A program made the position numbers and the translations under genes. From contig NZ_CALMZC010000059.1 in the NCBI RefSeq assembly GCF_937873765.1, positions 1-42,002 on the forward strand: a stretch of DNA of 42,002 bases, in the 5' to 3' direction. This DNA is from an uncultured Thiothrix sp. (GTDB lineage: Bacteria > Pseudomonadota > Gammaproteobacteria > Thiotrichales > Thiotrichaceae). The notes below the pieces were generated by a model. It ran no database searches. It had not been told where the DNA came from and saw nothing but the letters and a program-made list of their open reading frames with translations. Shown here piece after piece: positions 19,005 through 32,713 of this stretch. Numbering within the stretch: the first letter of the stretch is position 1; every line of letters starts with the position of its first letter.

Positions 19005-21530
19005 TTATTTACGCTCACTATCAGGGATTTCTTCTTCAGTTGGTGCTGCTAAACCGCGTACATTTAAAACACCTTGATTATTAATTGTACCTGCGGTCAC
19101 TGAGATGGGTTGAGGAGAGGGTAGTACCATTTCTACAGGCAGTTCTTCAGCTTGAGTAGCAACGGGTGGGGTTGGCTCGACCAATGCAGGTTGGCTAATT
19201 GTTGGCGGGAGTGGCTGCTCGATCATTTCTACCTGAGCGGGCCCGCCTTCGATGATCTGCTCTGTTGGCTGTTGTGCAGGTGGTACGGGACGTGGACGCA
19301 CGGGTTTAGTCACAGTCTGTAAGGGCGTAGCAGCTTCAGGATTTTGTACAGGTGCTGCACTAACAATTGGTTGCCCAATCGCTGTTTCGTTGGTAGGTGG
19401 GGCTGCTTGATCCAATAAGGTTAGATCATCATTTGCGGTTACAGAGCGCTCACCTTCAGCAGGGAATGGCGCAACAATAGCAGATTGTTGAACAACTGCT
19501 TGTTCGGCCGCAGTTAAATTAGTTTCTGTCGCTGGTCTTTGGCTGTTAGGGGTTTGCGCCTGCTGTGCTTCCACAGCTTGCCGGTAGTCTTGTTCTAAAG
19601 AGCTTTGGGCTTTAGATAGACCAGTCAAATTGTATTTGCGAATTAAACGACTGGTTTCATCCAAATAATCGCCTGCTTTGCTGAGCTTATTGCGATCTAA
19701 ATTAGTTTTAATTTGTGCTTGGCGTGCTTGCACCACATCTTCTAAGAGTAAGCGTCCTTCAGCGTTGTTGGGCAGAACAAACATGAGCTTATTCAGATAA
19801 GCAAGGGCATTATTCTCACTCTCTTCTTTACTCAAATTGCCACGTTTGATCGCTGCTTTTGCTTGTTGCAATAGCTCGTCAGCCTCGCGTTGTTCGCGCT
19901 CCCGAATTTCCAAGATGCTTTCTAAACGTACTTGTTCTTCAATTCGATCCGTTAAAGTGAATTCACGAATCAAATCATCAGTTTGACTTAAAGAGGTTTT
20001 AGCTTCTTCAGGTCTATTCAGATTGAGGTGGTTTTCAGTCTGCTGCTGCTGTTGCGCAATGATTTTATTTAGCAAAGCACGCGCATTGGGGTCTTGTCGG
20101 TTAACTGTCCACGCTTGGCGTAAAGTTGCTAAGGCACCATCAGTGCCAGTGGTATTGCCAGCATTAAACGCTGCAGTGGCTTTTAAAATCAATTGCGTGA
20201 GTTGCGCTTGCTGTTCGGGATTGGCTTCAGAGCTTGCTTCAGAACTAGTAGCAGGTAGGCTGGTTTCTGTATTAGTGGCGCTAAGTGTGGCTTGATCGGG
20301 CATTACATTAACGGCTGCTCTTGAGTCAGTTGTCGTGCTGTCGGTAGTAGTTGTAGCTTCAGTAGTAATAATGGGATTGGAGGGTGCTGCTAAGGTATTC
20401 GTACCAGCAGTGTTAGTCGGAGCGGTAATCGTTGAGGCAGCAGTTGTATTAGTTGAAGAGTCGTTGACTAAACCGACCTCTTCAGTTGGTCGGCTAGCGG
20501 TATCAGTTTTGCCAACCTGCGCTTCGGTAAGGGGAGCTGGCAGCGGGTTAACAGATGCTTGTGTTTGCTCGCTTGGCGTAGATTCATTGAGTAAACCATT
20601 GAATGTTGAAACTAAATGATAGCTGGCATAAACCACTACACCTAGAGCGGCTAACGCTGCTAATGGTAATAAAGCCTTGCGATAGTGTTTGCGCCCTAAG
20701 GCCTTTAATAAAGCTTCGGGGTTTTCTGGGCGTTGGTTGCGCTGTAGCGATAGTGCTTGACTTAAAACTTGTTGCGCTTCGGTTTTAAGTTTGGGATTAA
20801 TGGTGAAGGGTATTCCACGTGCCAAAGCAGTTAAAGTACTTTGCTGACCATAAGGGGGGTGCAAGCTTGATAGCATCTGATAGAGGCAAGCCATTGAGAA
20901 GCTATCATCTTCAGTGACCGGCAGATCACCGACCGCTACAGAGGGGCTTAGCCATGACGAATGTAAAGCTAAAGGTGAGCGCACACCCGTTTGTTGTAAA
21001 AGTAGTGAATGCATGATTTTAACGAGCGGTGCATTCAGTAAAACATAGCCCTGATCCGTGCGCATAGTGCTACCCGGTTCGAAATAACCAAAAGCGCCGG
21101 CTTGCACATTACTTAAGGCATGACTGACGGCCTCGGTTAGCTTAAAAGCTTGATCAGGCGCTAAGCCTCGCTTGTCAATTTCATTAAAATACTCGCTCAG
21201 CAAGCTGCCTTGAGTATTCGCGCAGCTAAACCAGTAGTTATCTTCGGCACTGCCCCATGCCAGAATAGTTGGATAGGCTGCCGCCGGTGGCGCTGGGCGT
21301 GACATGACGGCAGACCATGCTTTAGCAAAGTCCGGTAGAGTGCTAATGGCTGGGGCTGCTAACACGAGCAGAACCATATGATCTTGTTCACCTTGCGTGG
21401 GGGTGTATAGATCATCAGCCCAATACACATCAGCTAAAGCGGTAGAGGACATTTTTCGGCGTACACTAAAACGGTTATCAATTAAAAATAAGTCCGTGGG
21501 TGACGCTACGGTTTTTACTGAGGTCGACAT
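19005..21530 (-). CDS. Membrane pseudokinase-like protein with large low-complexity C-terminus
   Basis: This 841-aa protein has an N-terminal part (about 15-285) that looks like a degenerate protein-kinase fold. FSVRRKMSSTALADVYWADD resembles the nucleotide-loop strand, and DDSFSMACLYQMLSSLHPPY plus QALSLQRNQRPENPEALLKAL resemble the C-lobe. I see no HRD or DFG motif, so it is probably catalytically dead. One membrane segment lies at about 292-312 (LLPLAALAALGVVVYASYHL), followed by a long Thr/Ala/Gln/Pro-rich region with coiled helices (about 440-640). Its partner and function are unknown. It is divergent from metY. Confidence 0.68.
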   Translation of the reverse strand: MSTSVKTVASPTDLFLIDNRFSVRRKMSSTALADVYWADDLYTPTQGEQDHMVLLVLAAPAISTLPDFAKAWSAVMSRPAPPAAAYPTILAWGSAEDNYWFSCANTQGSLLSEYFNEIDKRGLAPDQAFKLTEAVSHALSNVQAGAFGYFEPGSTMRTDQGYVLLNAPLVKIMHSLLLQQTGVRSPLALHSSWLSPSVAVGDLPVTEDDSFSMACLYQMLSSLHPPYGQQSTLTALARGIPFTINPKLKTEAQQVLSQALSLQRNQRPENPEALLKALGRKHYRKALLPLAALAALGVVVYASYHLVSTFNGLLNESTPSEQTQASVNPLPAPLTEAQVGKTDTASRPTEEVGLVNDSSTNTTAASTITAPTNTAGTNTLAAPSNPIITTEATTTTDSTTTDSRAAVNVMPDQATLSATNTETSLPATSSEASSEANPEQQAQLTQLILKATAAFNAGNTTGTDGALATLRQAWTVNRQDPNARALLNKIIAQQQQQTENHLNLNRPEEAKTSLSQTDDLIREFTLTDRIEEQVRLESILEIREREQREADELLQQAKAAIKRGNLSKEESENNALAYLNKLMFVLPNNAEGRLLLEDVVQARQAQIKTNLDRNKLSKAGDYLDETSRLIRKYNLTGLSKAQSSLEQDYRQAVEAQQAQTPNSQRPATETNLTAAEQAVVQQSAIVAPFPAEGERSVTANDDLTLLDQAAPPTNETAIGQPIVSAAPVQNPEAATPLQTVTKPVRPRPVPPAQQPTEQIIEGGPAQVEMIEQPLPPTISQPALVEPTPPVATQAEELPVEMVLPSPQPISVTAGTINNQGVLNVRGLAAPTEEEIPDSERK

Positions 21531-21758
21531 GGTTTCAATTGCCCATCAAGTCGCGATAGATTAAGAATAGCAGGCAAGTATAGAGCATTCAGCCGGTACA
21601 TAGCACCTAAGCTAGATTAAATGCAGTACTATCAGGATACTTAGTCAACTGGAGGATTCCAATTGTTCAGTTTAACTTGCTTAAAGCTCATCTCGTTTAG
21701 TGTTTTACAAAATCTGCCCTTAGTTCCGCCCACTGATTTGTTTGTATAGGAGCCAGTT

Positions 21759-23066
21759 ATGCCCGCTGCATCCTTCTTTGCCTTTGATACCATAGCACTG
21801 CATGCAGGTTACCAACCTGAACCACTCTATGGCGGTCGTGCGGTGCCGATTTATCAAACTACTAGCTATGCTTTTAGTGAGGCTAACAAGGGGGCTGCCC
21901 TATTTAATGTCGAACAAGGTGGGCATATTTATAGTCGCATGAGTAACCCCACTGTGGCTGTTTTAGAGCAGCGCTTAGCCGCTTTAGAAGGAGGTGTTGG
22001 CTGTGTCTGCACGGCATCAGGTATGAGTGCTTTATTCACCACGTTTTTAAGTTTGTGCTCGGCGGGCGATCACATTGTTGCTGCCGCACAAATCTATGGT
22101 TCAACAGCCACTTTATTGGGCCATACTTTAAAGCGTTGCGGAATTAACACTAGTTTCGTGGATATTAATGATCATGCAGCCGTGGAGGCTGCTATTCAAA
22201 GTAATACCAAATTAGTTTTTTGTGAATCTATCGGTAATCCAGCTTTAGATATTGCTGACTTACCTACACTAGCAGTAATCACCCAAGCACAAGCTCTGCC
22301 TTTAGTCGTGGATGCTACCTTCGCTACTCCAGCTTTGGCCAAATCTATCGAGCTAGGAGCAAATATTGTCGTACATTCTTTAACTAAGTGGATTGGTGGC
22401 AGCGGGAATGCTTTAGGTGGCGCTATTATTGACGGTGGAAATTTTAATTGGGGTACTGAGCAGCGCGCTTTTCCAACTCTCACCGAGGATTATGCGCCCT
22501 TCCAAGGTTTAAATTTCTGGGAAGAGTTTGGTCCTGCGGCTTTTAGTATGCGTGTCCGCGCTGAAGCTATGCGTGATTTTGGTGCAGCCTTAAGTCCGCT
22601 GAATGCTTTTTTACTGCTGCAAGGTTTAGAAACCTTAAATTTACGTATGGCTAAGCATGTAGATAATGCACGTGTTTTAGCAGAATGGCTGACTCAGCAA
22701 GCGGGAGTGGCTTGGGTAAATTATCCGGGTCTAAGTACGCATCCGCAGTATAGCTTAGCTCAAAAGTTGATGCCCAAAGGGGCAGGTTCTATTTTAAGCT
22801 TTGGCATTCAAGGTGGTTTAGCAGCCGGTTTAGCTTTTATGGATGCTTTACAGCTCGCCACTAATCTCGCGAATGTAGGCGATTCGCGTACATTAGTATT
22901 ACATCCTGCGTCAACGACCCATTCCCGTTTAGATTCCCAAGCACAACAGGCGGCGGGTATTAGTGCAGATCTATTACGCGTTTCGGTCGGCTTGGAGGCA
23001 TTACAGGATATTCAAGCCGATTTCAGTCGCGGCTTAAAGGCCGCTGCGAAATTCGCTAAGGAGTAA
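21759..23066 (+). CDS. metY: O-acetylhomoserine sulfhydrylase
   Basis: PLP-dependent Cys/Met metabolism enzyme, 435 aa, the usual MetY length. It makes homocysteine from O-acetylhomoserine and sulfide. FDTIALHAGYQPEPLYGGR, IYQTTSYAF, YSRMSNPT and the PLP lysine K210 in HSLTKWIGG (with the following GSGNALGG) are the typical set. AGGAG precedes the ATG. An imperfect palindrome (CAACTGGA-GGAT-TCCAATTG) about 95 bases upstream (21646-21665) could be an operator, but I cannot assign a regulator. The next gene starts 3 bases after the stop. Confidence 0.95.
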   Translation: MPAASFFAFDTIALHAGYQPEPLYGGRAVPIYQTTSYAFSEANKGAALFNVEQGGHIYSRMSNPTVAVLEQRLAALEGGVGCVCTASGMSALFTTFLSLCSAGDHIVAAAQIYGSTATLLGHTLKRCGINTSFVDINDHAAVEAAIQSNTKLVFCESIGNPALDIADLPTLAVITQAQALPLVVDATFATPALAKSIELGANIVVHSLTKWIGGSGNALGGAIIDGGNFNWGTEQRAFPTLTEDYAPFQGLNFWEEFGPAAFSMRVRAEAMRDFGAALSPLNAFLLLQGLETLNLRMAKHVDNARVLAEWLTQQAGVAWVNYPGLSTHPQYSLAQKLMPKGAGSILSFGIQGGLAAGLAFMDALQLATNLANVGDSRTLVLHPASTTHSRLDSQAQQAAGISADLLRVSVGLEALQDIQADFSRGLKAAAKFAKE

Positions 23067-23069
23067 GTC

Positions 23070-23870
23070 GTGTATCTAGACTTCCAACAAGCACGCATTT
23101 ATCTAGGCACAGGCGGTAAAGTATTTGATGTGAATTTGCCAACAATACTCTTTTTACATGGAAGTGGCATGGATCATCGCGCTTGGCAGCTCCAAACCCG
23201 TTGGTTTGCATTTCATGGTTTTTCTGTACTTGCCCCTGATTTTCCTGCACATAGTCTTTCCACGGGGCAAGCTTTAAGTTCTATTCAAGCCGCCGCCCTT
23301 TGGGTTTGGGATTTAATTGATCAATTGCAGATTAAGACTGTGAGCTTGGTGGGTCATTCCCAAGGAGCTTTAATAGCGTTAGAGGCGGCTGCTTCTCAAC
23401 CAAAACGAGTTCGTTCGCTGAGCTTGATTGCAACTGGAGCCGCAATTCCAGTAAATGATCAGCTTTTGCAGTTGGCTAGTAAGAATAAACCATCGGCAGT
23501 GGCTGCGATGCTGAATTGGGGTTTTGGCAAAGCTTATCAATTGGGATGCTCACAAGTACCGGGTTTAGCTCCCTTAGCGATAGCGGGGCAAATTATGCAA
23601 CAGAATCCGCTCGCCATTGATTTAGCGGCCTGTCAGGCTTATCAAAACGGTGAGCAAGCTGCAAAACAAATCACTGCCCCCACCCAATTAATTTTTGGCG
23701 AATATGATCGCATGACTCCCCTTAAGGCAGGACGAGCCTTAGCGGGAGTCTTACCAAATCTACAGAGTCATACGGAATTAGCTTCAGGGCATATGTTGCC
23801 AGTGGAAGAGCCTGCAGCTTGTTTACAGTTATTGCGTGATTTTATTAAGCCACTTGCCTTAAAGGAATGA
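23070..23870 (+). CDS. Alpha/beta hydrolase
   Basis: 266 aa with an alpha/beta-hydrolase fold. The nucleophile is S97 in VGHSQG, the acid is D213 in FGEYDRMTP and the base is H241 in ASGHMLP. The oxyanion region is LFLHGSGMDHRAW. The substrate is unknown. The start is GTG, supported by TAAGGAG about 7 bases upstream. It lies 3 bases after metY and overlaps the next gene by 4 bases, so the set is likely co-transcribed; a role in metabolism of a thioester or acyl compound is possible but not shown. Confidence 0.92.
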   Translation: MYLDFQQARIYLGTGGKVFDVNLPTILFLHGSGMDHRAWQLQTRWFAFHGFSVLAPDFPAHSLSTGQALSSIQAAALWVWDLIDQLQIKTVSLVGHSQGALIALEAAASQPKRVRSLSLIATGAAIPVNDQLLQLASKNKPSAVAAMLNWGFGKAYQLGCSQVPGLAPLAIAGQIMQQNPLAIDLAACQAYQNGEQAAKQITAPTQLIFGEYDRMTPLKAGRALAGVLPNLQSHTELASGHMLPVEEPAACLQLLRDFIKPLALKE

Positions 23871-24883
23871 TGCATTTATTAATAGGTTTAGCCTTGCTAT
23901 TAATTGGTTTTTCAGTGATCAATGCAGGCTTATTAGTGCTCTATGCATGGCGTCAGTCTAGTCAAGCGGTGACTTATTTAAGTGTCGTGTTACTAGCCAT
24001 TTTGGCAGCTATCCAACTCTTAAATTTTAGCTATTTAGAATTTGGCACTGAGTGGGTGCATAGTCGCTTTTATAATGCTCTACTGTTCATGGTGGCACCG
24101 ACTTTTTATCTACTCAGTGCACCCTTGTTAGAGGCAAAAATCCAGCCATTTGCTGAGCGTTGGCAGCATTTTTTACCTGTTCTCCTAGCGCTAATTTTGC
24201 CACCGGCTTGGGCTTTGCCCTTAGCTTTTGTGGTCGGTTCGGGGTATTTGGTGCTTTTAGGTTTCAATATTTATGCTTTACGCGCGCAACGTAGTCGTTT
24301 CCGCTTAGAGCTCTTGGGTTTAGCACTGATGTTTGTGCTGGCAATTTTGGTTATTGTACTCGGAGTGAGTAATGCCTTAGTGCCGGATCAAGTATTTTTT
24401 AGTTTATATGCGGCTGCGATTGGCTGTGGCTTTGTCTTGGTGAGTGCGGTGTTAAGTTTTGCTCCACAATTACCCACTGAAGTCGCTGAGGCAGCACGTG
24501 AGACTTATGCGGTTTCTACCTTAAGTAAAGTCGATTGTGAGGCTGCTTTACAGGTATTGCAGCAACTTATGCACATGCAAAAACTGTATCAGAACACAGA
24601 GCTAGATTTGCCTAGTTTGTCGGAGGCTCTAGGTTTAAGCCATTATCAATTATCCGAATTGATCAATACTCGTTTGGGCAAAAGTTTCTCGCGCTATTTA
24701 CGCGAGCAGCGCGTGGAGGCCGCTAAGCTGCAATTAATCCATGAACCGAAAGCCACCGTACTAGGGATTGGTTTAGCGGTCGGATTCAGTTCACAGTCGA
24801 ATTTTTATGAAGCCTTCCGCGAAATTGTTGGCATGACACCGGGGCAGTTTCGTAAATTAAACCAAAAATCCATTCCGAAATGA
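23867..24883 (+). CDS. AraC-family regulator with N-terminal membrane domain
   Basis: 338 aa. The first ~200 residues form about six or seven hydrophobic segments; the C-terminus (about 245-335) is an AraC-type double helix-turn-helix, with LSEALGLSHYQLSELINTRL and GLAVGFSSQSNFYEAFREIVG. Membrane-anchored AraC regulators usually sense an envelope or membrane signal. The ATG overlaps the stop of the hydrolase gene. It probably regulates genes nearby, such as the following SDR/DUF2269/DUF4166 set, but this is inference. Confidence 0.9.
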   Translation: MMHLLIGLALLLIGFSVINAGLLVLYAWRQSSQAVTYLSVVLLAILAAIQLLNFSYLEFGTEWVHSRFYNALLFMVAPTFYLLSAPLLEAKIQPFAERWQHFLPVLLALILPPAWALPLAFVVGSGYLVLLGFNIYALRAQRSRFRLELLGLALMFVLAILVIVLGVSNALVPDQVFFSLYAAAIGCGFVLVSAVLSFAPQLPTEVAEAARETYAVSTLSKVDCEAALQVLQQLMHMQKLYQNTELDLPSLSEALGLSHYQLSELINTRLGKSFSRYLREQRVEAAKLQLIHEPKATVLGIGLAVGFSSQSNFYEAFREIVGMTPGQFRKLNQKSIPK

Positions 24884-24951
24884 TCAAAACGGAAGTATAA
24901 CCAACAATTTTGCCTTAGCTTAGCTCTAAATTCATGCAAAAAGGAGCGGCT

Positions 24952-25779
24952 ATGAAAGTATTAGTTACGGGTGCTAGTGGGTTTATTGGTGGAGCGATTA
25001 AAGCAGCCTTGGAACGAGCTGGGCATATGGTTGTACCGATTGCTCGCCGCTATGGAGTCAATTTCAATGAAATGCTAGAGCCGAAGCAATGGATTCCATA
25101 TTTGGCAGGTGTAGATGTGGTGATCAATGCGGTCGGCATTATTGCGGAAACTCGTGGGCAGTCATTTGAAAATCTGCATACCCGTGCACCCTTAGCATTA
25201 TTTAAAGCGAGTGAGCAGCAAGGGGTTAAACGGGTTATCCAAATCTCTGCCCTTGGTGTTGAGCAGGCTTTTGTACCCTATCAGCAGAGTAAAAAGGCCG
25301 CCGATGAAGGTTTGCAAGCCTTAAACCTAGATTGGTTTGTGCTGCGGCCCTCTTTGGTTTATGGAGCCGGTGGCTCTAGTGATGCTATGTTTCGCCGCTT
25401 AGCGGCTTTACCCATCATTAGTTTGCCCGGTGGGGGGCAACAACGGATTCAGCCCGTGAATGTTAGCGATCTGGTGGCGACGGTGCTGCATTGTCTGACC
25501 GCAGAGCCTAGCAAACAAGTGATCAATGTCGTTGGCCCCAAAGAATATACTTTGGAAACTTGGCTACAAGCTTTGCGAGCGCAACAAGGGAAAAAGCCAG
25601 CGCTGACCCTTTCGATTCCTTGGTCTTTAATTATGCTGAGTGCAAAGCTTGGCCATAAGCTGATTCCTGTGCTGCATCCAGACAATATGCGCATGCTGGA
25701 AAAGGGTAACACCGCGGATGTCTCAGGTTTTAAGCAGTTTCTGGGGCGTATGCCGCTGGAGCTAGGGCAAGTTGCATGA
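24952..25779 (+). CDS. SDR-type NAD(P)-binding epimerase
   Basis: 275 aa, extended/atypical SDR fold. The N-terminal nucleotide motif TGASGFIGG (about 6-14) is intact. YQQSKKAADE supplies a Tyr-x3-Lys-like pair, and the middle part (LDWFVLRPSLVYGAGG) is like the complex I NDUFA9/NmrA-like branch. The substrate is unknown. I chose ATG 24952, because AAGGAG lies 6 bases upstream; the longer frame from 24934 is not needed. It overlaps the DUF2269 gene by 4 bases. Confidence 0.9.
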   Translation: MKVLVTGASGFIGGAIKAALERAGHMVVPIARRYGVNFNEMLEPKQWIPYLAGVDVVINAVGIIAETRGQSFENLHTRAPLALFKASEQQGVKRVIQISALGVEQAFVPYQQSKKAADEGLQALNLDWFVLRPSLVYGAGGSSDAMFRRLAALPIISLPGGGQQRIQPVNVSDLVATVLHCLTAEPSKQVINVVGPKEYTLETWLQALRAQQGKKPALTLSIPWSLIMLSAKLGHKLIPVLHPDNMRMLEKGNTADVSGFKQFLGRMPLELGQVA

Positions 25780-26249
25780 GCTATCTTAGTCTCAAATATC
25801 TACATATTTTAAGCATGGTACTGCTGTTTGGTACGGGCTTAGGGAGTGCTTTTTATAAATGGATGGCGGATCGTAGCGGAAATCTTGCGCATATTGCAGT
25901 GATGAATCGACATGTGGTACTAGCTGATTGGCTCTTTACTACACCAACGATTATTTTTCAGCCCATTAGCGGTTTGTGGATGGTGTATCTCTTACATTAT
26001 CCACTCACTACACCATGGATTATGTGGAGCTTAGTTTTGTATGGGGTAGCGGGCGTTTGTTGGCTACCTGTCGTTTGGTTGCAAATTCAAATGCGCCACT
26101 TGTCCGAGCAAGCTTTAGCCACACAGACCGATTTACCCGCTTTATATTGGCGTTATGCGCGCTATTGGTTTTGGCTAGGCGTACCAGCTTTTATTGCCAT
26201 GCTGTTTATTGTGTTATTGATGGTGTTTAAATTTACGGGGGTAGCATAA
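25776..26249 (+). CDS. DUF2269 family membrane protein
   Basis: 157 aa with four hydrophobic segments. Its opening YLSLKYLHILSMVLLFGTGLGSA and the closing GVPAFIAMLFIVLLMVFK are typical of DUF2269. The family's function is unknown; members often sit next to SDR genes. It starts within the stop of the preceding epimerase (ATGA), so the two are probably coupled, and it is followed by the DUF4166 gene after 2 bases. Confidence 0.85.
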   Translation: MSYLSLKYLHILSMVLLFGTGLGSAFYKWMADRSGNLAHIAVMNRHVVLADWLFTTPTIIFQPISGLWMVYLLHYPLTTPWIMWSLVLYGVAGVCWLPVVWLQIQMRHLSEQALATQTDLPALYWRYARYWFWLGVPAFIAMLFIVLLMVFKFTGVA

Positions 26250-26251
26250 GC

Positions 26252-26836
26252 GTGGCAGCAGTTTCTATTATGCAACAGGCTTTGGGGACACAATGGAGTG
26301 CCTTGGCTCCTGCTCTAAAAATGCATTACATGACAGCGGGTAATCGAGATGTAGGGGTACTCAGTATTGAATATCCCAAGTGGATGCAATGGCCCCTGAA
26401 TTTTTTACGCTTATTCGGTACTTTGATTAATCAGCAAGCGCAACATACGCCGACACAGGTCAGCAAACGTATGCTTGGCGAACAACAGGTCTGGCAGCGT
26501 CGTGTCGAGTTACCCAAGCGAGTCCTAGCTTTTGATAGTGTTTGGCAGTATTGCGGTGGTAATGAGTTGATTGAGTACGTCAAACCTTACTTGGGCTTAA
26601 AAATGGCAGTTAAAGTACAAGAGGGTAAACTCTATTATGAGGGGCGTGCTTATATCTTGAAATTAGGCAGTTTACTGATTCCTATCCCTGAAGCTTTAGT
26701 CTTAGGGCATACCACGATTGAAGAAGTCGGGGTTGATGAACAACATTTCACGATGGATTTTCGCTTAAAGCATCCGCTGTTTGGGCAGGTTTATCGTTAT
26801 TCGGGGCGTTTTCGTACCGAGGTCATGCCTTCTTAA
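26252..26836 (+). CDS. DUF4166 domain protein
   Basis: 194 aa, mostly soluble, of the DUF4166 type: LGTQWSALAPALKMHYM at the start, then a central QVWQRRVELPKRVL, and LYYEGRAYILKLG. I recognise the family but no function is known. GTG 26252 is the chosen start (GGGGG about 10 bases upstream); an in-frame ATG at 26270 is the alternative. The last gene of the run that starts at metY; it ends inside the 3' end of the convergent M48 peptidase gene. Confidence 0.82.
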   Translation: MAAVSIMQQALGTQWSALAPALKMHYMTAGNRDVGVLSIEYPKWMQWPLNFLRLFGTLINQQAQHTPTQVSKRMLGEQQVWQRRVELPKRVLAFDSVWQYCGGNELIEYVKPYLGLKMAVKVQEGKLYYEGRAYILKLGSLLIPIPEALVLGHTTIEEVGVDEQHFTMDFRLKHPLFGQVYRYSGRFRTEVMPS

Positions 26837-28806
26837 TAAATCCGTTGCCCTACTGTACTAGCTTGTTTAAACAGCTTCTTATGTGCAGCACTATTAATCA
26901 AGAAAGCATCACTCGGTAATTCTAGGCTGCTTAACAAGTGTTCTTGTAGCTTGTCTTGATTGAATATCCAGCCACGCACTTGAACTGCAATCACATACAC
27001 CGGATAGTTCGGGAAATGCTCTAGCTCTTTTTGTGCAAGCCAAATAGCTTTGACTTTTTTCTGCTTGGCTAAGCTATCAAGTAGCATAGGTTTCAAGCTG
27101 GTAATAGCATGGATGCTAGGATCAATTAAGACATCGTTAGGATGCAGGTGTGCACGCTCTTGATGCGCTGCCGCCATCATATCGGTAGCCGCTTCTAAAT
27201 GGAGTAACCAACGCCTACTTTGTTCTAGATCATTCTGTTTAGTATAAAAACGCCAAGCGGCTTCAGCCGCCGCTGGTTGCAGCTTGGGTTGCAACATGGC
27301 TTCTTCTAAATAGCTAATTCCCTGAGGATCATCACGCTCTAGGAGTAACTGTCCAATTGCTAAATCCGCTTCAGTATCTTCTGGGTGATATTCAGCGTAT
27401 TTTTGATACAAGGGTAGAGCATCTTTTTCAGGTAAATATTTGGCGGTCAGTTCAGCTAATTGCCAACGTTCTTTAGGCGTTAAATCTTCGTATAAACGCA
27501 TTCTTAACTGATTGACTGTTTCGCGTGCAAGTTTCGAGCGCTCATGTAATTCATCCCATTGAGCGCCATGTGTTTCGATCCATTCCCGATTAAAATGTTT
27601 AAGCACTTGCTCTAGTTCTGGCTCTAACCAAGTAATGGCTTTGGCTTCATGTACATAGTTTGCGGGCAGATTGTTGAATTTGAGTGCTTTCAAACGCTCC
27701 ATTAAAGCCGGATGGGTATCGCTAGAGTCAGTTTTGCGACTTAAAGCGGCCCGTAAATAACGTTTAAAATCTTCATTATTCAGATTAGCTTGCTGATAGA
27801 ACTGCCTAAGTAGACTGTAAATTTGGCTTTCAGCTTGGGCTTGTGTGTAAGGCCGCTCGAATAGTGGTTTCCAAAAATGCTGCTGGGTAAATTCGCCTAA
27901 GACGTTTAAGGAGACTAAAGCAGAAGCTGCTGCTTCGCGAGAACTGAGTTGGCTGGCAATGTAGTCTGCTTCATATTCGTTAGCACGCGCTAATACATAA
28001 GAGTAGCCTGCAAAGTAGGGCGCATACCAATTGAAAAATTTACTAATTAAACCCGTGCCTAAGGCATTAGCTTGCATGAAAGATTGGTTGATTTGCGTCC
28101 AGCTCTGGCGGAGTCGATAAATTTTTCCGGCAAATTTACTATGATTACCCGACAAATGTGCTAATTCATGGGCTAGTACCGAGCGTGCTTGTTGCACAGA
28201 GAGGGCGAGTAGTAATTCTAGGCCGATGATGAGCGTATTTTGAGTAGGGCCGATTAAACCCATGCGTGGTGTTTGTACCAGAGCTGCATTGAGTTCTGTA
28301 TTAAGCAGGATCTGGTGAATCGGTGGAGTATTTAAAGTTTTGCTGATTTGATCCACTTCTTCCCAGATCTTAGGATACTGCTTGCGCTCTAGGCGGTAAC
28401 CTTTTGGGCTAGGAATGCGGATTACAAGCGACCTGAACAAGATCCAAATTAAAGCGCAAACAACCAAAATCAATTTGGTTTTGAGCAGCAGCAAGAGCAA
28501 GGCAGAGCTAGTGAAGGCCAACCAAGCAGTGCCTCCCGCTAATAGCACTAAGCTGAAGAGCAGACCTAAAATCACTGCATAACCTAGATAGACTAGATGT
28601 TGCAGGCGACGTTTATAAGCGACTGGTTGCAGACGGAGTTCATGCTCAGCTTTGGCGACTAAGCTTTCAAAGTAGAGACGCTGTTCGGTTGTTGTTTTCA
28701 TTGGGGCTAGGGTAGCGAAATCTCTGTTTAGCCTAACAAACTGCTGAGCTTGTTGATGCTTTTTCCGATTGATGGCTAGTTCCAGCACTGATTTAAAAGA
28801 TTGCAT
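26833..28806 (-). CDS. M48 family membrane metalloprotease with TPR-like tail
   Basis: 657 aa. Two hydrophobic segments (about 72-100 and 102-128) precede the catalytic domain. The zinc motif HELAH is at 213-217, and NEYEADYIA (about 276-284) gives the third ligand. The C-terminal third is helical with repeated acidic/hydrophobic pairs, resembling tetratricopeptide repeats. M48 proteases like HtpX act on membrane proteins; this long form with a TPR tail is not clearly HtpX. It is divergent from pyrG and meets the DUF4166 gene tail to tail with a 4-base overlap. Confidence 0.9.
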   Translation of the reverse strand: MQSFKSVLELAINRKKHQQAQQFVRLNRDFATLAPMKTTTEQRLYFESLVAKAEHELRLQPVAYKRRLQHLVYLGYAVILGLLFSLVLLAGGTAWLAFTSSALLLLLLKTKLILVVCALIWILFRSLVIRIPSPKGYRLERKQYPKIWEEVDQISKTLNTPPIHQILLNTELNAALVQTPRMGLIGPTQNTLIIGLELLLALSVQQARSVLAHELAHLSGNHSKFAGKIYRLRQSWTQINQSFMQANALGTGLISKFFNWYAPYFAGYSYVLARANEYEADYIASQLSSREAAASALVSLNVLGEFTQQHFWKPLFERPYTQAQAESQIYSLLRQFYQQANLNNEDFKRYLRAALSRKTDSSDTHPALMERLKALKFNNLPANYVHEAKAITWLEPELEQVLKHFNREWIETHGAQWDELHERSKLARETVNQLRMRLYEDLTPKERWQLAELTAKYLPEKDALPLYQKYAEYHPEDTEADLAIGQLLLERDDPQGISYLEEAMLQPKLQPAAAEAAWRFYTKQNDLEQSRRWLLHLEAATDMMAAAHQERAHLHPNDVLIDPSIHAITSLKPMLLDSLAKQKKVKAIWLAQKELEHFPNYPVYVIAVQVRGWIFNQDKLQEHLLSSLELPSDAFLINSAAHKKLFKQASTVGQRIY

Positions 28807-28808
28807 AG

Positions 28809-30551
<1,743 letters not shown>

Positions 30552-30553
30552 GT

Positions 30554-32688
<2,135 letters not shown>

Positions 32689-32713
32689 TTAAATTCGCTT
32701 TGAGTATTCATAC

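Noticed and set aside
21531..21758. SAM or other methionine riboswitch upstream of metY
   Set aside because: I could not find a conserved riboswitch core; only an imperfect palindrome at 21646-21665 is visible.
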